This document shows, piece after piece, positions 14,770-22,294 of a DNA stretch of 52,722 bases. Below the pieces are notes generated by a model that made no database searches, was not told where the DNA came from, and was given only the letters and a program-made list of their open reading frames with translations. The stretch comes from Candidatus Woesearchaeota archaeon. Lineage in GTDB: Archaea > Nanobdellota > Nanobdellia > Woesearchaeales > WJKR01. The stretch lies in assembly GCA_016927245.1 (NCBI GenBank), contig JAFGNA010000003.1:1-52722 (forward strand). Reading direction: 5' to 3'. The position numbers and the translations under genes were made by a program. Position 1 is the first letter of the stretch. Every line of letters begins with the position of its first letter.

Positions 14770-16366
14770 GCTCACCCAGCGCTTCCAGCGGCCTGCGCTG
14801 ATAGTTCTCGATGACGACCTGGGCCGTGCTCCCGTCGCCGAGCATGCGGTAGAGCTCCTTGAAGTCCTTTTCGTAGTAAGCGACGCCGCAGTTCATCGCG
14901 TCCCATCCTTCCCTGATGGCCTTTTCTCTGGCGTTGTTCGCCGCTGAGCAGAGGAGGACGCCGTTCGTGCCGTCAGTGTTACGGTAGTCGATGCGGTAGA
15001 AACCGACGCCGTACACCTTGTCGCGGTGCCCGTCGCGGTTCAGGTGGGCTTTCTCGATGCGGTAGATGCCTTCAGGCGTCCGTTTCTCCCCTGCGCGCGT
15101 CTTCCTGCCGGGGTGCTGTGCGTCCGTGTGCGGCATGGTCTTCAGCACGACGCCGTACTCGTCCACGAGGTAGGACGTGTTTGATTCTTTCTCGATGTAC
15201 AGGGTGAGGATGGCGTCGTCGAGCACCGGGGCGAGCCGCCGTACTACCGACTCCTCGGTGAAGTGTTTTTTTCCTTGCGTGACGTCGGCGGTCTTCGCGG
15301 AGATGGTGGTCGTGCTCGCCGCGTATGCCGGCGAGGCGCTCATCGCCGCCTGCGCCCGCAGCCTCCTCGTTTCCAGCGAGAAGAGGTCGTCGCTCGCCCG
15401 GTCTATCTCGGAGCGCAGCGAGAGGAGCCGTGCCTCCTCTGCCTCGTAGATGGAGTCTTGCCGTCTTTGGAGGTCGCTGAGCGCCTCTTGCTCTCCGAGC
15501 TCCTCCGCCTTTCGCTCCTTGTACGCCTGTACTTGGTCCTGTATGCCTCCCGTCGCTGCCCGGATGCCGACGTAGCCGAGGTAGCCTATCGCGGCGACGC
15601 CGCCCGCGATGAGCGTGTTCTTCAGCACTCCTCGCAATCGCCGCTTGCCTTCCTTTGCTCGGCGTTGGAGCGTCTCGTCGTACCTGCTGATGATCATTCT
15701 CGCTTCTCGCTCGTGCTCCTTGCTGAACGAGCCCGACCGGCAAGCTTCTTGGAGCCTGCCGTACATCTCGCGCAGGCGCCCGTTGTTCTTGCGGTTGTCG
15801 AGCAGTCGCTCCGCCTCTTCCAGTAGTTTTTCATGCTGGGCATCCCGTTCCTGCTTCGCTTGTTGCTTGTCGATGATCTGGGTGACGCGCCTCCTGCACA
15901 GGTCGCTTATCTTCCTGATGTTCGACGCCAAGCGGTCCTCTTCGATGATGTCCGCCGCCTTCGCGTACTGCCCCAGTACTCGTTTGCTCTCTTGGAGCCC
16001 CTTGAGGTCTTCGTTCTCGAACTGTTCTTCCAATACTTCTTGGGTGTCTGTGAGGAGCTGCTCGAGTCCTTCTTGCACGTATTCTTTCTTCGTTTTGATT
16101 CGCTCGTTGAGCAGGAGGATGTTGTTCGTCGCTTCTCTGAGGGCGTTGCTCATTCTCGAACCGTCGTCGAGCACCGCTTCGAGGTAGCAGCTGATGCTGC
16201 TCTCATAGCTCTTGAGCGTGCTCCATTCCTCTGCGAGCTTGCCGTGGTCGTCGTATGGCGCTGGTGTGAGGAGGTCGTCGAGGTCGTGGTTCATTGCCTT
16301 CAGCTTGCCGGCCTTGTAGTCTTGCAGTAGTGCTTCTACGTCCTTGTTCCATCGCTTACCCATCAT
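14756..16366 (-). CDS. Membrane coiled-coil protein with degenerate YkuD (L,D-transpeptidase-like) domain
   Basis: About 536 residues. An N-terminal 245-residue helical, coiled-coil cytoplasmic region, one transmembrane helix near 252-270, a second coiled coil at about 275-340, and a C-terminal domain (about 388-525) aligning with YkuD: LYIEKESNTSYLVDEYG, RTPEGIYRIEKAH, then LLCSAANN where the active enzyme has LLHGTN and AMNCGVAYY where it has SHGCPRLHN. The catalytic Cys position seems kept but the histidine is replaced, so it may be a pseudoenzyme or use altered chemistry. Start ATG 16366 follows GGTGACC, the same arrangement as in the next gene. Both neighbours overlap it, showing translational coupling. 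Confidence 0.75.
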   Translation of the reverse strand: MMGKRWNKDVEALLQDYKAGKLKAMNHDLDDLLTPAPYDDHGKLAEEWSTLKSYESSISCYLEAVLDDGSRMSNALREATNNILLLNERIKTKKEYVQEGLEQLLTDTQEVLEEQFENEDLKGLQESKRVLGQYAKAADIIEEDRLASNIRKISDLCRRRVTQIIDKQQAKQERDAQHEKLLEEAERLLDNRKNNGRLREMYGRLQEACRSGSFSKEHEREARMIISRYDETLQRRAKEGKRRLRGVLKNTLIAGGVAAIGYLGYVGIRAATGGIQDQVQAYKERKAEELGEQEALSDLQRRQDSIYEAEEARLLSLRSEIDRASDDLFSLETRRLRAQAAMSASPAYAASTTTISAKTADVTQGKKHFTEESVVRRLAPVLDDAILTLYIEKESNTSYLVDEYGVVLKTMPHTDAQHPGRKTRAGEKRTPEGIYRIEKAHLNRDGHRDKVYGVGFYRIDYRNTDGTNGVLLCSAANNAREKAIREGWDAMNCGVAYYEKDFKELYRMLGDGSTAQVVIENYQRRPLEALGEHDAR

Positions 16367-17693
16367 GGTCACCTTGCTGGTATGCCTGTACTGCCTCTTT
16401 GAAGTCGTCTGTCAGGATGCGGTCGTGCTTGTTGCTGAACGCGTAGCGGGCGCTCGCGTCGACGATGTCCCGTACGTCTCTGAAATCCTCGGGGTTCATC
16501 AGTTCGAGGAGTTCTTCGAGTTGTTGCTCGTCGAAGCCGTCATGCCTGTACAGGCCGAGGTGGTGGGTGAGGACGCCGGCGCGCATCTCCTTCGTGAGTG
16601 GTCCGAAGTACAGCCTGTTGTCTTTCGGGAACCTTTTCAGCACGGCGTGGTCGAAGTCCTGTATCCTGTTCGTGCTGAGCAGGGTGATCACGTTGCTCCT
16701 GCGCTCGTCGCCGTCGAGTATGGTAAGCATCGCGTTGAGCACGTCGTTCTTGTACTTGTTCTCGCGGTCGCCGCGCCTCCCGCAGATGGCGTCCGCCTCG
16801 TCGATGAACATGATGGCATTGGGGTGGCGCGACGCTTCTTCGTAGGCGCTGACCAGGGCGTTCTTTCCTTCGCCGAGGAGTGGTTGGATGAAGTCCGATC
16901 CGTTGAGGAAGTAGAATGGCAGCTTGAGTTCGCCGCCGACTGCTTTGGCGAAGTACGTCTTGCCCGTTCCTGGCGGTCCGTGGAAGAGGAATTGGTAGCG
17001 GTCGATGACCTTTTCTGGTTTCTCTTTCATGCGCGCCCATCCCTCAGGGTCCTTGATGGTGTTGAAGAGCTTGACCTGGATGAATTCTTTCTGGCGTTCT
17101 AGCCCGACGACGTCGGAGAAGTCTATCGTTGGTTGGTACTTGTTTGCTCTTGCGTCGTGGATCTCGCCGGTCCCCATGTCCACGGCCGCTGCCTTCTGGT
17201 CTTCGAACAGCCTTTTCTTGAACGAGTACTTCGGCAGCCCTTCCTTGGCCGTGTTCTTCACGTTGTTGAAGTGTTCCGCGACGTAGTTGATGGCTTGTTG
17301 CTGGTTGCCTATCAGGCCTTCGTCCACGTAGCCCTTGTACTCCTTGCTGAACGATCGTACCCATTCGTCGCCGAGCACGAGGTTCTTTTCTTCCTCCGAG
17401 ATGCGGTCCAGCTTGACCGTGGTGAGTGGCGCGATGTTCCTGATGACGTCGTCCGCGACTTCGTACGCGATGATGGCGTCTTGCTTGGGGCCTTCGATGA
17501 ACTGGTCGTACCACTGCTGCAGCGTGTAGCCCCCGCCGAATCCTCTGATGAGCGAGTCGAGGACTTGGGCTACGCCTGTAGGGGTGTAGGGTTGCTTGCT
17601 GAACCGGGAGAAGTTCTCGAAGAAGCACTCCTCGTCTAGCGCCCTCCTTGCCTGCGACCTGCCTTTGTTGATGAGCTCGCCGAGCGATGCCAT
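16356..17693 (-). CDS. AAA+ ATPase of the envelope operon
   Basis: 445 residues. An N-terminal region of about 185 residues without recognised family, then an AAA module: DVVGLERQKEFI at about 194, Walker A GPPGTGKT at 239-246, Walker B IMFIDEAD at 294-301, sensor-1 STN at 340-342 and an arginine in VLKRFPKD at 354. This resembles the classical Cdc48/Vps4/FtsH-type AAA core, with a C-terminal helical lid. It probably remodels a protein partner; its location between the coiled-coil protein and the transpeptidase-like protein suggests those as substrates. The first 60 nt after the stop of the upstream gene are tight (13 nt gap). Confidence 0.85.
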   Translation of the reverse strand: MASLGELINKGRSQARRALDEECFFENFSRFSKQPYTPTGVAQVLDSLIRGFGGGYTLQQWYDQFIEGPKQDAIIAYEVADDVIRNIAPLTTVKLDRISEEEKNLVLGDEWVRSFSKEYKGYVDEGLIGNQQQAINYVAEHFNNVKNTAKEGLPKYSFKKRLFEDQKAAAVDMGTGEIHDARANKYQPTIDFSDVVGLERQKEFIQVKLFNTIKDPEGWARMKEKPEKVIDRYQFLFHGPPGTGKTYFAKAVGGELKLPFYFLNGSDFIQPLLGEGKNALVSAYEEASRHPNAIMFIDEADAICGRRGDRENKYKNDVLNAMLTILDGDERRSNVITLLSTNRIQDFDHAVLKRFPKDNRLYFGPLTKEMRAGVLTHHLGLYRHDGFDEQQLEELLELMNPEDFRDVRDIVDASARYAFSNKHDRILTDDFKEAVQAYQQGDHDG

Positions 17694-17706
17694 CTGCTCC
17701 TCCTCA

Positions 17707-18744
17707 TCATTTGAAGATGGTGTTCTTCGCCGCGTTCCTGATGGTTTGGCGGTCGTACTTTATCTTGTCCATGAGGCCGCTGACTGATTCGCCCATCCCG
17801 TTTATGACGTTGTCGTCGAGGAACTGCCTGGTCTGGTAGCCTTGCTCTCCGATGTCGTTGATGTTCTCCATGAGCCTGTTGTGGAACTTGCTCATGTATT
17901 CTGAGAGCCTGCCGCTCATCTGCTGCAGTTGGGGCAGCACCATGCTCAGCCCTGCGGTGGTGGGCATGGTCTTCACGACGAGGTCGAAGTAGCGCAGGTC
18001 GAAATCGGTCGCTCGCATCTCGCTGCGTACCCTGTTGAGGATGGTCTTGTTCGCTTTGACGATGCCGTTGAGGTTGCTGATGTGGCCGCCTAGTGCGACC
18101 ATGGTGTAGCTGACCTCGTCCGTGCGCAGCTCGATGTTCTCCTTCCTGCGGTACAAGTCGTTGAGGATGTACGTGAGCTTCTTGCGCTCTTGCAGGCTGA
18201 GCGAGTCCTCTTCCATGCGTTGCTGCACTTTCTGGATGAGGTCCTGCGCTTGCTGCTCTTTCTTCTCGAACTTGAGGTAGGCGTCGTCGTGCTTGCTCTT
18301 GACGTCTTCTATCTTCTTCAGGTAGTTCTCTTGCTTGATTACGTCTGCGTTGTACTTGTCGAGGTCTCCTTTGATTCCTTCGTACTCCTTGGTCGCTTGC
18401 TCGTAGAGTTGTTCTCCTTCGGTGATGATTCCTTGCTTCCCTTTGATGACTTCCTCCACGTTCCCGCCGAAGTACTTGATGCCGATTTTCTCGAGGAATG
18501 CTGGGATGCTTCCTTTGATTCTTTTCGTCTTGACCGTGTCCGGCTCGCCGTAGAACTCCTCCTTGAACTTGGTCGCCTTGGAGACCAGGTCGTCAACGCT
18601 CGTATTGAAATAGGATGGCGTGCTGGGCATTGTGCCGAAGACGTCGTCTAGGGTCGCCTTGTCGTTGATGAACATGTCTACGATGTCTTTCTCTTCGAGT
18701 TCTTCCTGGGCTAGCTGTTCCAGGTTCTCCTTCTGGTCTTGCAT
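17707..18744 (-). CDS. Long coiled-coil protein, possibly TelA/PspA-like
   Basis: 345 residues, soluble, acidic at the start (ENLEQLAQEELEEKD), with strong coiled-coil character at about 115-210 and helical repeats after. It ends NAAKNTIFK. No catalytic motif. The pattern of a helical bundle with an early amphipathic segment recalls TelA-type tellurite/anion-resistance proteins, often neighbours of other stress genes, but the match is weak and I would not call it. It stands between the Mrr-like nuclease and the AAA+ ATPase, making a partner of the ATPase likely. Confidence 0.65.
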   Translation of the reverse strand: MQDQKENLEQLAQEELEEKDIVDMFINDKATLDDVFGTMPSTPSYFNTSVDDLVSKATKFKEEFYGEPDTVKTKRIKGSIPAFLEKIGIKYFGGNVEEVIKGKQGIITEGEQLYEQATKEYEGIKGDLDKYNADVIKQENYLKKIEDVKSKHDDAYLKFEKKEQQAQDLIQKVQQRMEEDSLSLQERKKLTYILNDLYRRKENIELRTDEVSYTMVALGGHISNLNGIVKANKTILNRVRSEMRATDFDLRYFDLVVKTMPTTAGLSMVLPQLQQMSGRLSEYMSKFHNRLMENINDIGEQGYQTRQFLDDNVINGMGESVSGLMDKIKYDRQTIRNAAKNTIFK

Positions 18745-18771
18745 GGTGTCGTTCCCCTCCGTTCTTCTTTG

Positions 18772-19236
18772 TTATTGTGCGTAGCGCTTGATGCGTTGTT
18801 CCAGTGTGCGCTCGAACCCTTTGGGCGGCGCTTGCACCAGCGCTCTGAGCTGGTGCGTCCGTTTCCAATCGAGCTTGACGAGTTGTTCGCGGTCGATGAG
18901 CTTCACTCCCATCTTGCGGGCGTATTCCTTCGCCCGTGCGAGGTAGTCCTTGTTGGTGATCATGATGCCTTGGTCGTAGTCGATGCCGTTGATGCGGAGG
19001 ACGCCTGCGAACTTCGCTACTTCTTCGAGCGTGACGTTGTCGTTGCCGTCGTGGTACTTGCACTCGACGTAGCGCTTGTCTCGGAGGCCGTACGTCACGT
19101 CTATCTGCGATCGGGCGTCGCCGTGCCTCGTATGCTTGTTGAGCTTGACGTCTCGCTTGACGTTCAGCTTGCCGAGCTCATCGTAGAGGTCCGCGGTCCA
19201 TTTCTCGAACGCGGTACCCATCAGTGACGCGTGCAT
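18772..19236 (-). CDS. Mrr-like restriction endonuclease-fold nuclease
   Basis: 154 residues, small for Mrr. It shows the PD-(D/E)xK signature of the Mrr catalytic domain: SQID at 43-46 and YVECKYH at 56-62 (D46, E58, K60), then LEEVAKFAGVLRINGID and GIMITNKDYLARAKEYA, typical of this fold. Such nucleases cut modified or foreign DNA, or act in repair. The ATG at 19236 has GGAGGA upstream and overlaps the preceding gene by 59 nt; ATG 19221 is an alternative. No DNA methylase is in this operon, so it need not be a restriction enzyme. It could process DNA associated with the envelope. Confidence 0.75.
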   Translation of the reverse strand: MHASLMGTAFEKWTADLYDELGKLNVKRDVKLNKHTRHGDARSQIDVTYGLRDKRYVECKYHDGNDNVTLEEVAKFAGVLRINGIDYDQGIMITNKDYLARAKEYARKMGVKLIDREQLVKLDWKRTHQLRALVQAPPKGFERTLEQRIKRYAQ

Positions 19237-19393
19237 CGATGCTGTCCTCCATCATGGTTTGTTGGTAGTGGTTTTCCTGCGCTTGCGCTTCTTGTCCGAA
19301 CGCTGCGCGGTTGCACGTCCTGCCGGCGTAGTACGCTACTGCTCCGACGATGGCGAGCTTCGCTATCCTCTTCGCGCGGTGGTAGAAGCTCAT
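19178..19393 (-). CDS. Small single-pass membrane protein
   Basis: 71 residues: basic N-terminus MSFYHRAKRIAK, one transmembrane helix at about 13-27, then a Gln- and Glu-rich tail. Its ATG overlaps the stop of the preceding gene (ATGA at 19393-19390), so it is translationally coupled. It overlaps the Mrr-like gene's start by 59 nt. A Cys in GRTCNRA follows the helix. No known family. Confidence 0.65.
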   Translation of the reverse strand: MSFYHRAKRIAKLAIVGAVAYYAGRTCNRAAFGQEAQAQENHYQQTMMEDSIDARVTDGYRVREMDRGPLR

Positions 19394-19929
19394 TTTCGTT
19401 GTTGCAGGGTGTCTTGCGGCTCGTCTTTCCTGAGCCATTCCCTGATTGTGCTGTCCGTTTTGCGGTAAGTGTTCTTTGTCCATTCGCCTGCTCGTTCGAA
19501 TGCTTGCTTGACCTTGTTGACGTCTTCTTCGACTTGCCTGCCCATTTTCTGGGTGATGGTGTAGCCGACGCTCTCGTGCAGGATTGGTCCGTAGTCGATG
19601 GTGTCGGTGATGGCGCCTTCGCTGTCTCTCTTGAAGGCGTACAGGTGGCCGTGCATGGTCATGGTCTCCGGGTTGAGGATGAGTGCCGGCCGTTCGATAT
19701 CGTAGAATTTAGGGTTGACTCCTTCTTTCCACGCGTAGCCTTCCACTGCTGCGTCCCTGATGCTTTCCTTGATGCCTCGTTCGTACAGCCGGTCGTGCTT
19801 GAATTCTTGGTGCATGCCTATGCCGGTGCCTGCGGCGACGCCGATGGCTGCTCCTATGATGCATCCTAGCGCGCCTCTTCCCCTCTTGCTCGTCTCTCGG
19901 TGGACGTCTTCTTTGGGTAGTTCGCTCAT
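19390..19929 (-). CDS. Membrane-anchored protein, first gene of the eight-gene operon
   Basis: 179 residues. Residues 1-16 are charged, 17-38 a Gly/Ala-rich transmembrane helix with a glycine-zipper look (GCIIGAAIGVAAGTGIG), followed by a polar domain with several aromatic residues. Family not recognised. AAAGGTG precedes the ATG at 19929. It opens an operon whose eight genes are separated by at most 27 nt or overlap. The upstream region contains operator-like repeats. Confidence 0.65.
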   Translation of the reverse strand: MSELPKEDVHRETSKRGRGALGCIIGAAIGVAAGTGIGMHQEFKHDRLYERGIKESIRDAAVEGYAWKEGVNPKFYDIERPALILNPETMTMHGHLYAFKRDSEGAITDTIDYGPILHESVGYTITQKMGRQVEEDVNKVKQAFERAGEWTKNTYRKTDSTIREWLRKDEPQDTLQQRK

Positions 19930-19986
19930 GTGCGTATCACCTTTGTGCATCGGTGGTGTGCGCTTTTCAAATGGGTTTGCGAGAAA

Positions 19987-20025
19987 TTTCCGGAACCCTT
20001 GTGGCTTGGTCCGGAGATGTTTCAC
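19987..20025. promoter_or_regulatory. Operator-like repeats upstream of the operon
   Basis: TTTCCGGAA (19987-19995) and TCCGGAGATGTTTCAC (20010-20025) lie 58-96 nt before the start codon of the first operon gene (19929) and 175 nt downstream of the Lrp-like regulator. They match the motif at 13741-13756. Their position between regulator and operon suits a binding site. Confidence 0.45.
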
Positions 20026-20198
20026 CAACTGGTGGTGTGCGCGGCGCTGCTGGGCGTGGCGCTCCCCTAGGGATTCTTGTAGGGTCGCTCCTTGGCGATG
20101 CCGTTGCTGATGGTTGCTGCGGCGATGAGGGCTTGGTGGTGTCTTGGACGTAGAATGCCGGGCTCATGCTTTTGTTCCGGCCTTTTCCTTTGCGTTGT

Positions 20199-20624
20199 TT
20201 ATGGTGTCCATTGCTCGAGCGCGAGGGGTTCGAGCACTTTGTGTTGCTGTACGGTGCAGCCGTGTTCCTCGAGTGCTTCCTTGCAGCGTTCTTCTTCCTG
20301 GAGGCTGGGGAAGACCATGTCTGCTGCGAGCACGCCGCCGCTGAGTTGGTAGAGGTTGTTGGTGCTCTTGTGCGCTTTGAGGTACGCGATGGCTCGTTCG
20401 TCGTCCGCTTCGCAGTAGAAGAAGGTCCTGAATGGGTGGCCGAGGCGCGCGTGGTCGAGGAGGGGGACGAACCGGGTGATGATGTTGCTTTCTAGTTTCT
20501 TGACGTGGTCGAAGATCGTGCTGACCGCGACGTGTTCCTCGCGTGCGATGGCTGCTAGGGTCTTCCTGCTGTCTTGCCTGAGGTGCTTGAGCACTGCTTG
20601 GGACCGCCGCCGCTCACCTGCCAT
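20199..20624 (-). CDS. Lrp/AsnC-like transcription regulator
   Basis: 141 residues. An N-terminal helix-turn-helix (QDSRKTLAAIAREEHVAVST to VKKLESNII) and a C-terminal RAM-like domain of about 75 residues (HPFRTFFYCEADDERAIAYL). Transcribed toward the operon and 270 nt upstream of its first gene. Operator-like motifs lie on both sides of the gene (20010-20025 and 20672-20726), which suggests autoregulation and control of the downstream operon. The ATG follows a short leader; an AT-rich TATA candidate lies near 20730. Family assignment is from the fold-like pattern. Confidence 0.7.
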   Translation of the reverse strand: MAGERRRSQAVLKHLRQDSRKTLAAIAREEHVAVSTIFDHVKKLESNIITRFVPLLDHARLGHPFRTFFYCEADDERAIAYLKAHKSTNNLYQLSGGVLAADMVFPSLQEEERCKEALEEHGCTVQQHKVLEPLALEQWTP

Positions 20625-20671
20625 GGTGTCGTCGCTCGTGTCCTGCCTTCAATAATCTATCTGTTTTGGCC

Positions 20672-20726
20672 TCGGAAAGTTTCCTTTGGGGCGGCAGATG
20701 TTTCGGTTGTGGCGGTCGTTCCGAAC
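20672..20726. promoter_or_regulatory. Operator-like motif cluster upstream of the Lrp-like regulator
   Basis: Three related elements: CGGAAAGTTTCC (20673-20684), GCGGCAGATGTTTCGG (20691-20706) and GTTCCGAAC (about 20718-20726). They sit between the regulator start (20624) and an AT-rich TATA candidate near 20730, so binding would block transcription. Also upstream of the divergent small gene at 20814. Confidence 0.45.
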
Positions 20727-20813
20727 AATTAATTAATATGCTTTTTTTTTCACATAATAGAAAGACTTAAATAATAATATGAATTTCTCTTCATTTGTTA
20801 GGAGGTGGTTGAC

Positions 20814-20942
20814 ATGTTGTACAAGACCATGCACGGACGCATCATCGACGAGCAAGAGCTCAACGCCATGAGCGTCCTCGACATAGAGGAACAAGGCATC
20901 CACGCCGCGGACCACTGGCAATCCTGGCGAGAAGAGAACTGA
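20814..20942 (+). CDS. 42-residue acidic microprotein
   Basis: Starts MLYKTMHGR and ends SWREEN; contains LNAMSVLDIEE. GGAGGTG lies seven bases before the ATG, a strong Shine-Dalgarno, with a TATA-like TTAAATAATAA about 35 nt upstream. The block ML(Y/F)...E(L/V)..MS.L(D/E)IEE is shared with the 37-residue protein at 48840-48953, so the two belong to one family. A run of eight T at 21022-21029 after the gene may end the transcript. Function unknown. Confidence 0.65.
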   Translation: MLYKTMHGRIIDEQELNAMSVLDIEEQGIHAADHWQSWREEN

Positions 20943-21021
20943 GCACGCTACCGCGCGGCGAGGGAGCGGCCTCTTAGCGTATCCCCTACGATAAGGACAC
21001 ACCACTCCCCCGCCGCGCCCC

Positions 21022-21029
21022 TTTTTTTT
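21022..21029 (+). terminator. T-rich terminator
   Basis: An eight-T run about 80 nt after the stop of the microprotein gene on the coding strand, the usual archaeal terminator form. Confidence 0.45.
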
Positions 21030-21114
21030 CCCTCAAGACGCAACGAGCAGCTCCTCCCCGGCACGCCGAGGAACACCGCACAGGATTTAAAGAAAGAGCG
21101 ATTTCTCTCAACGC

Positions 21115-21672
21115 ATGAGGATAGGGCTCGACTTCGACGGCGTCATCGCGGACTCTGACATGATGAAACGACGGGTCGCCAAGGAACGCTACGGCGTGGA
21201 CATCCCGCGGTCACGGCTCGACAAGGAAGGCGCCGTCAAGAGCGGCCTGCTCACCGAGGAATCGTACAGCGACGTCCAGGAGAGAGTCTATGCCTCCAAG
21301 AAGTACGGTCGCCAGACACCCCCGGTGAAGCACATGAGACAAGCGATCACCGACCTACAAGGACGAGGACACGCCCTCGTCATCGTCACGTCAAGGAACA
21401 AGCGGAAATCGGCGATTGCCAAGGACTGGCTGGCCGCCCACGGCCTCGAAATCCCCCTCAGGAGCGTAGGCAGGAGGAAGAAGAAGACGTCGTCATGCGC
21501 CGACCTCGACGCGTTCGTCGACGACGACCTCCACCACCTCCTCCCCCTCATCGGCGAGGTGAAGCGGCTCTACCTCTTCGACCAGTACGGGAAGAACCAA
21601 GCGGTACCCGCGGGCATCACCACGGTCGCCGGTTGGGAGCAACTCCTCGCCGCCATCAAGCGCTCACGCTAA
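21115..21672 (+). CDS. HAD-type phosphatase, 5'(3')-deoxyribonucleotidase-like
   Basis: 185 residues. GLDFDGVIADSD at the start is the HAD motif with two aspartates; a later VTSRN (motif II) and a DDDLHH (motif IV) complete the active site. The short cap and this size match 5'(3')-deoxyribonucleotidase (NT5C-like) enzymes. TTTAAA at 21086-21091 gives a leaderless start. It overlaps the convergent nucleoside-kinase-like gene by 4 nt, and together they may balance deoxynucleoside monophosphates. Substrate not proven. Confidence 0.75.
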   Translation: MRIGLDFDGVIADSDMMKRRVAKERYGVDIPRSRLDKEGAVKSGLLTEESYSDVQERVYASKKYGRQTPPVKHMRQAITDLQGRGHALVIVTSRNKRKSAIAKDWLAAHGLEIPLRSVGRRKKKTSSCADLDAFVDDDLHHLLPLIGEVKRLYLFDQYGKNQAVPAGITTVAGWEQLLAAIKRSR

Positions 21673-22217
21673 CCAGCGCCGATGACCTCGCCGACCATCC
21701 TCGCCCGCTCCTCCAACGACGACGAAGCAGGGATGTACACCAACCGGTCGTAACGACCGGCCAGCGACGCGTATGACGAGAACAAGGCCTCCAGGAACTC
21801 CCCGTCCTGGCTGAAGTGCCGCTTCGGCCGCTTGATGCGCTCCAAAGATTCAGCGACCGACGTGTTGAAGACGACGGTGACGTCCCGCTTCTCGGCGTGC
21901 GGCGCCAACAACCCCGCCAAGCCGCGGTACTCCTCTCCTGAGAGGTAGCCGTACCGGTGCAGGGCGTCCGAGACCGCCAACCGGTCGATGATCCCCCTGT
22001 CGAACACGTGAATGCGCGCGCTATCAGCCCACGCCTCCTCCGCGCGCCCGACGCAGACGTCAACGTACGCCCTGTTATAGTCGAAGCTCGTCGGGTCAGG
22101 GAACGGGATCGAGGAGAACACCTCCAGGTACACCTTAAGGGAGGGGCGCTCTTCCTGGAGGCGCCTGATGACGCTCGTCTTGCCGACCCTAGGGAGGCCG
22201 GCGATCTCGACAATCAT
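21669..22217 (-). CDS. P-loop deoxynucleoside/thymidylate kinase-like protein
   Basis: 182 residues. Walker A GLPRVGKTS at about 6-14 and a DRG motif (VFDRGIIDRLAVSDAL) near 90, in the order of nucleoside kinases and dTMP kinases. A later basic helix (RIKRPKRHFS) could be the lid. The ATG at 22217 begins MIVEIAGLPR; longer upstream frames overlap the HD gene. Transcribed with the HD hydrolase, with a 78-nt gap, and convergent with the HAD nucleotidase. Confidence 0.7.
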   Translation of the reverse strand: MIVEIAGLPRVGKTSVIRRLQEERPSLKVYLEVFSSIPFPDPTSFDYNRAYVDVCVGRAEEAWADSARIHVFDRGIIDRLAVSDALHRYGYLSGEEYRGLAGLLAPHAEKRDVTVVFNTSVAESLERIKRPKRHFSQDGEFLEALFSSYASLAGRYDRLVYIPASSSLEERARMVGEVIGAG

Positions 22218-22294
22218 GTTCGGAGCGCAACAACAACTCTTGATAACGATTGCTGTCTGGGAACCGCGATTCTTCCGGCGCCCCCGCGTTCCCC

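Noticed and set aside
16344-17639. Long plus-strand frames opposite the AAA+ and neighbouring operon genes
   Set aside because: They are antisense shadows of GC-rich genes with conserved motifs on the minus strand, and have unusual composition.
17707-18744. TelA tellurite-resistance family assignment
   Set aside because: Only a general helical resemblance; no reliable signature residues seen, so left as coiled-coil protein.
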